Origin: Gammaproteobacteria bacterium | GTDB lineage: Bacteria; Pseudomonadota; Gammaproteobacteria; Pseudomonadales; Azotimanducaceae | Reading direction: 5' to 3' | Assembly (NCBI GenBank): GCA_002725095.1 | Contig: PBQQ01000028.1 | Coordinates: forward strand, 16,056-25,582 | DNA length: 9,527 nucleotides | In this document: piece by piece, positions 6,286-9,527 of the stretch | Position numbering within the stretch: position 1 is the stretch's first letter | Layout: each line of letters starts with the position of its first letter | The notes under the pieces: model-generated | Told to the model about the DNA's origin: nothing | The model's database searches: none | What the model saw: only the letters and a program-made list of their open reading frames with translations | Program-made: the position numbers and the translations under genes

Positions 6286-7911
6286 ATGGATAGCCCTCCC
6301 ACCGATTTTATTCGCCAGCGTATTCAGTCTGATATCGCCGAGCAACGCCTGTCCCAAGGTGTAATTACGCGTTTTCCACCTGAGCCGAATGGCTATCTGC
6401 ACATTGGTCATGCCAAAAGCATCTGTCTGAACTTTGGTGTGGCAGAGCAATTTGGCGGCAAGACCTTTTTGCGTTTCGATGACACCAATCCGCTGAAAGA
6501 GAGCGATGAGTATGTTGAGGCGATCAAGGCAGACGTAGCGTGGCTTGGGTTTGCCTGGACCGAGGTTACGCATGCCTCGGATTACTTCGAGCAAATTTAC
6601 GGTTATGCCGTGGACTTGATCAAGGCCGGCAAAGCCTATGTCTGTTCGTTAGACGCTGAAGCCATGCGAAACCTGCGAGGTACATTGACCGAGCCTGGGC
6701 AGGATAGCCCGTATCGCGAACGCACGGTTGATGACAATTTGGAGCTCTTTCGGCGCATGCGTGCGGGTGAGTGCGCCGAGGGTGAGCACGTGCTGCGACT
6801 GAAGATTGATATGGCGTCGCCAAATATCAACCTGCGTGACCCGGTCATCTACCGTATTCGCTACGCCACCCATCAGCGCACCGGCGACGATTGGTGCATT
6901 TACCCAATGTATGACTTCACCCATTGCATTTGCGACGCACTGGAGTCTATTTCGCATTCGCTGTGCACTCTGGAATTTGAAGACCATCGGCCGCTTTACG
7001 ATTGGGTCTTGAACAACATTAATCTGAACTATCACCCACCGCAGATCGAGTTCTCGCGGCTTGGATTGGAATACACGGTAATGAGCAAGCGTGTGCTCAA
7101 TCGTCTGGTGAGTGACAAACTCGTCGATGATTGGGACGACCCGCGCATGCCAACGATTGCTGGGTTGCGCCGACGAGGGGTCACGGCTGCCGCCATTCGC
7201 GATTTTTGTGCGCGCATTGGGGTGACCAAACAAGATAATACGGTGGAGATGAATCTGCTTGAATTCTGTGTGCGCAAAGACATGGAGGATACGTCACCGC
7301 GAGGTATGGGCGTGCTCGAACCGTTGAAGGTGGTGTTAACGAATTACACGGAAGATCAGGCTGTCGAATTGACGGGCCCGTGGCACGCGCAGAATGAAAC
7401 GTTGGGTCAGCGTGCGCTGCCTTTTGGCGGAGAGTTATTTATAGAACGTTCTGATTTCGAGCTAGAGCCGCCGAAAAAATATAAGCGGCTGTCACCGGGC
7501 GAAATGGTGCGTCTGCGCTATGCGTACATTATTCGCTGCGATGAGGTGATTTACGATGAGAACGGCCAGATTACCCAATTGAATTGCACATACTTTAAGG
7601 ATTCGCGCAGCGGTCAAGACACGTCGGGGTTAAAGCCTAAAGGCGTTATCCATTGGGTCGATGCTAAAGCGGGTGTGCCCGTGCAGGTGCGCGATTATCA
7701 GCGGCTTTTCAGGGTGCCTAATCCAACAAGTGATACGTTGCTCGAAGACATTAATCCGGATTCGGTGATGCAACTCAGCGCCGTGGTAGAACCTGCGATC
7801 ATGGCCAGCGACAGCGCGCGATTTCAGTTCGAACGTCAGGGTTACTTTTATAAGGATCCAGTCCAAGCCAACGTCTTTAATAAGACGGTGAGTTTGCGCG
7901 AAGGGTTCTGA
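6286..7911 (+). CDS. glnS: Glutaminyl-tRNA synthetase
   Basis: Charges tRNA-Gln with glutamine using ATP; essential cytoplasmic class I synthetase. The 541-residue product is close to E. coli GlnS (about 554 aa): TDFIRQRI at the start, RFPPEPNGYLHIGHAKS at 29-45 containing the HIGH motif, FDDTNP at 64-69, WCIYPMYDFTHC at 203-214, the KMSKS-equivalent VMSKR at 265-269, WDDPRMPTIAGLRRRG at 283-298, and C-terminal anticodon-binding beta-barrels ending in VFNKTVSLREGF. These features separate it from GluRS. The ATG at 6286 is bounded by an in-frame TAA only 12 bases upstream, so no longer start is possible. Its Shine-Dalgarno is weak (only AAGA about 8 bases before the ATG). I saw no clear promoter in the 164 bases shared with the divergent gene. 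Confidence 0.97.
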   Translation: MDSPPTDFIRQRIQSDIAEQRLSQGVITRFPPEPNGYLHIGHAKSICLNFGVAEQFGGKTFLRFDDTNPLKESDEYVEAIKADVAWLGFAWTEVTHASDYFEQIYGYAVDLIKAGKAYVCSLDAEAMRNLRGTLTEPGQDSPYRERTVDDNLELFRRMRAGECAEGEHVLRLKIDMASPNINLRDPVIYRIRYATHQRTGDDWCIYPMYDFTHCICDALESISHSLCTLEFEDHRPLYDWVLNNINLNYHPPQIEFSRLGLEYTVMSKRVLNRLVSDKLVDDWDDPRMPTIAGLRRRGVTAAAIRDFCARIGVTKQDNTVEMNLLEFCVRKDMEDTSPRGMGVLEPLKVVLTNYTEDQAVELTGPWHAQNETLGQRALPFGGELFIERSDFELEPPKKYKRLSPGEMVRLRYAYIIRCDEVIYDENGQITQLNCTYFKDSRSGQDTSGLKPKGVIHWVDAKAGVPVQVRDYQRLFRVPNPTSDTLLEDINPDSVMQLSAVVEPAIMASDSARFQFERQGYFYKDPVQANVFNKTVSLREGF

Positions 7912-7921
7912 GTAGGTTGTT

Positions 7922-8827
7922 ATGAATCCCGATTTTTCGTCAGTCACGGTAATGGAAGTGAGCCCGCGGGACGGTTTGCAGAACGAGGATACGTTACTCA
8001 CGACCGAGCAAAAGCTGCAACTCGTCGACTATGCCATAGAGGCGGGGTGCAAGCGCATTGAGGTGACCAGTTTTGTGCATCCCAAGCGCGTACCGCAAAT
8101 GTCTGATGCAGAAGCCGTCTGTGCGGGTTTGCCGGAGCGCGCGGATGTTCGATATACCGGACTCATTCTAAACGACCGCGGTTACCAACGACTGCGTGAC
8201 ACCAAGCTGCATGAAGCCGGGCTCGTTGTGCCTGCCTCGGATACCTTTGGCGAAAAAAATCAGGGGTTGTCGGTGGCTCAGGGTTTGAGCATGGCGACCG
8301 AAATTATTGCGGATGGTAAACAAAGCGGTTTTCCGGTTCAGGTGACCATCTCGGTGGCCTTCGGCTGTCCGTTTGAAGGTGAAGTGCCGTTGTCACGGAT
8401 CCAAAGTATGGCCGAGACGTTAGCCGCTGCAGGACCGGTTGAGATTGCGCTCGCCGATACGATAGGCGTAGGTGTGCCCATGCGGGTGGCCGAGGCGTTT
8501 ATGGCGCTCAAGCAACAGCTGGCTAACATGCCGCTGCGTGCCCACTTTCACGATACGCGCAATACGGGTATCGCCAATGCCTATGCGGCCTTGATGTCAG
8601 GGGTCGATGTCTTGGACGCCAGTATCGGCGGCATAGGGGGATGCCCATTTGCGCCCAACGCCAGCGGTAATATCGCTACCGAAGATCTGTTGTATATGCT
8701 GAATCGTGGTGGTGTTGAGCATGGGGTAGATATTCATCGGCTTATCGATGGGGCGTCTTGGCTTGAAACCGTGTTAGGTAAGTCAGTGCCGTCCATGCTG
8801 TTAAAAGCTGGCGGTTTTCCGGCTTAG
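7922..8827 (+). CDS. Hydroxymethylglutaryl-CoA lyase family protein
   Basis: TIM-barrel lyase of the HMG-CoA lyase branch of the HMGL/isopropylmalate synthase superfamily. The reference reaction splits HMG-CoA into acetyl-CoA and acetoacetate, the last step of leucine breakdown. At 301 residues it has every catalytic position known from the human enzyme: Arg16-Asp17 in SPRDGLQNE, Glu47 in IEVTSF, His208 and His210 in HFHDT, Cys241 in the signature GIGGCPFAPNASGNIATED (237-255), and Asn250. It departs from classical members around HDTRNTGIANAYAAL, where HDTYGQALAN is usual, and at LILNDRGYQR and ASDTFGEKNQG, so the acyl-CoA substrate may differ. The gene starts 10 bases after glnS stops, with AGTAGG upstream, so the two are probably co-transcribed. 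No other leucine-degradation gene is adjacent. Confidence 0.87.
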   Translation: MNPDFSSVTVMEVSPRDGLQNEDTLLTTEQKLQLVDYAIEAGCKRIEVTSFVHPKRVPQMSDAEAVCAGLPERADVRYTGLILNDRGYQRLRDTKLHEAGLVVPASDTFGEKNQGLSVAQGLSMATEIIADGKQSGFPVQVTISVAFGCPFEGEVPLSRIQSMAETLAAAGPVEIALADTIGVGVPMRVAEAFMALKQQLANMPLRAHFHDTRNTGIANAYAALMSGVDVLDASIGGIGGCPFAPNASGNIATEDLLYMLNRGGVEHGVDIHRLIDGASWLETVLGKSVPSMLLKAGGFPA

Positions 8828-8930
8828 TGAGGCAACCTAAGGCGACGACCCCAATGTTGTGCGGTGTGTAACAAGGATCGGCTGCAGTAAATTGCAGTAG
8901 CGCCTTGCAAGCTGGGCGATTAAGGTCTGA

Positions 8931-8954
8931 GGCAGGTTAGAGCAATTTCCTGCC
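8931..8954. repeat. Short inverted repeat upstream of the peptide transporter gene
   Basis: GGCAGG (8931-8936) and CCTGCC (8949-8954) are exact reverse complements around 12 bases. No T-tract follows, so it is not a standard terminator. A 6-bp arm can easily occur by chance; a leader hairpin or operator is only possible. Confidence 0.3.
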
Positions 8955-8977
8955 GCTATAGAGAGAAATTAACCACC

Positions 8978-9527
8978 ATGAGTGAAGCGAGTCTTAACGA
9001 TCGGCAATTCTTTGGCCATCCCATTGGTCTGCGTACTTTATTTTTGACCGAAATGTGGGAACGCATGTCGTATTACGGCATGCGCGCGTTGCTGGTTCTG
9101 TATATGACAGGTGCGCTCACCGGGTTTAACCCGGGACTTGGCTGGACTCAGTTGGATGCCCAGGCAATCTATGGCGTCTATGTTGGGCTGGTTTATTTTA
9201 TGGTGGTTCCGGGGGGCTGGCTGGCTGACAACATTCTGGGTCATCAGCGAGCAGTATTGTACGGCGCGATCATTATCGCCCTTGGACATCTCACCTTAGC
9301 GTTACCCATTAGTCAGACCTTTTTCCTAGGATTGGTCTTAATCGTTCTCGGTACGGGTCTGCTCAAGGGCAACATCTCGACCATTGTGGGCAAACTCTAT
9401 CCTGATGACGACCCGCGCCGCGATTCCGGCTTCACCATTTTTTATATGTCCATAAACATCGGTTCGATCATCGGTTATTTGATCTGCGGATATTTGGGCG
9501 AAAAAGTGGGGTGGCATTGGGGATTTG
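8978..9527 (+). CDS. POT/PTR-family proton-dependent peptide transporter, partial at 3' end
   Basis: Inner-membrane carrier of the proton-coupled oligopeptide transporter family, which takes up di- and tripeptides. The open frame from ATG 8978 runs off the window after 183 codons, against a usual 450-520. It has the family hallmark E-x-x-E-R in TEMWERMSYYGMRALLVLYM (Glu25, Glu28, Arg29, proton coupling), VPGGWLADNILGHQRA as the loop 2-3 motif, GTGLLKGNISTIVGKLY, DDPRRDSGFTIFYMSINIGS (the PTR2 signature region) and at least four hydrophobic helices. In many members the helix 4 motif reads LLKPN; here it is LLKGN. The start fits known N-termini, but the nearest purine-rich stretch (GAGAG, 8961-8965) is 12 bases away, longer than ideal. 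It lies 150 bases after the lyase gene with no terminator seen between. Peptide specificity is a family-level inference. Confidence 0.9.
   Translation, partial: MSEASLNDRQFFGHPIGLRTLFLTEMWERMSYYGMRALLVLYMTGALTGFNPGLGWTQLDAQAIYGVYVGLVYFMVVPGGWLADNILGHQRAVLYGAIIIALGHLTLALPISQTFFLGLVLIVLGTGLLKGNISTIVGKLYPDDDPRRDSGFTIFYMSINIGSIIGYLICGYLGEKVGWHWGF

Noticed and set aside
6094..6594. 166-codon minus-strand open frame across the start of glnS
   Set aside because: It lies mainly antisense to the certain glnS gene and partly across the start of the transglutaminase-like gene in another frame, has no family resemblance, and looks like a shadow of the coding DNA.
6649..7233. 194-codon minus-strand open frame inside glnS
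   Set aside because: Fully antisense to glnS in a well-conserved region. Composition bias of the coding strand explains it, and the translation resembles no known protein.
8957..8962. TATAGA as a -10 box for the peptide transporter gene
   Set aside because: No -35 lies at a suitable distance, and a start there would leave a leader of under 10 bases without a ribosome site.

Overview
The window looks like ordinary chromosomal DNA from a gammaproteobacterium. The main clues are a Pseudomonas-type long isocitrate lyase (533 aa, KQCGH signature, C-terminus NTMNQF), an E. coli-like glutaminyl-tRNA synthetase and a TesB-type acyl-CoA thioesterase. A Spinster-like MFS transporter and a POT/PTR-type carrier would fit a heterotrophic marine lineage, but that finer placement is inference. 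I see no mobile element, CRISPR array, rRNA or tRNA, and no gene-free stretch above about 180 bases.

Layout, left to right. (1) 1-1158 (+): MFS transporter with its N-terminus cut off by the window edge. (2) 1186-1212: hairpin with A- and T-tracts, a two-way terminator between convergent genes. (3) 1233-2834 (-): aceA, isocitrate lyase. Its 180-base upstream region holds a candidate promoter overlapped by a perfect 9-bp inverted repeat. (4) 3015-3812 (-): a hydratase/fumarylacetoacetase-family protein, divergent from (5) 3892-4767 (+): tesB. (6) 4757-6121 (-): an exported or membrane-anchored transglutaminase-like protein whose 3' end overlaps tesB by 11 bp. (7) 6286-7911 (+): glnS. (8) 7922-8827 (+): an HMG-CoA-lyase-family enzyme 10 bases after glnS. 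(9) 8978-9527 (+): N-terminal part of a proton-dependent peptide transporter, cut off by the right edge.

How the genes relate. aceA runs the glyoxylate shunt, needed for growth on acetyl-CoA. tesB (acyl-CoA to fatty acid plus CoA) and the HMG-CoA-lyase homologue (acetyl-CoA plus acetoacetate from HMG-CoA, if specificity holds) also sit around acyl-CoA and leucine or fatty-acid catabolism. The hydratase is of the kind used on 2-keto-dienoates or related diketo acids. Apart from glnS and the lyase, the genes are mostly separate units in alternating orientations, so the shared theme is loose. Four consecutive genes (aceA to the transglutaminase) start with GTG, each supported by a Shine-Dalgarno sequence.

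I found no convincing new biological system. The most useful leads are the operator-like repeat over the aceA promoter, the atypical HMG-CoA-lyase-like protein co-directional with glnS, and the transglutaminase with an unassigned large N-terminal region.
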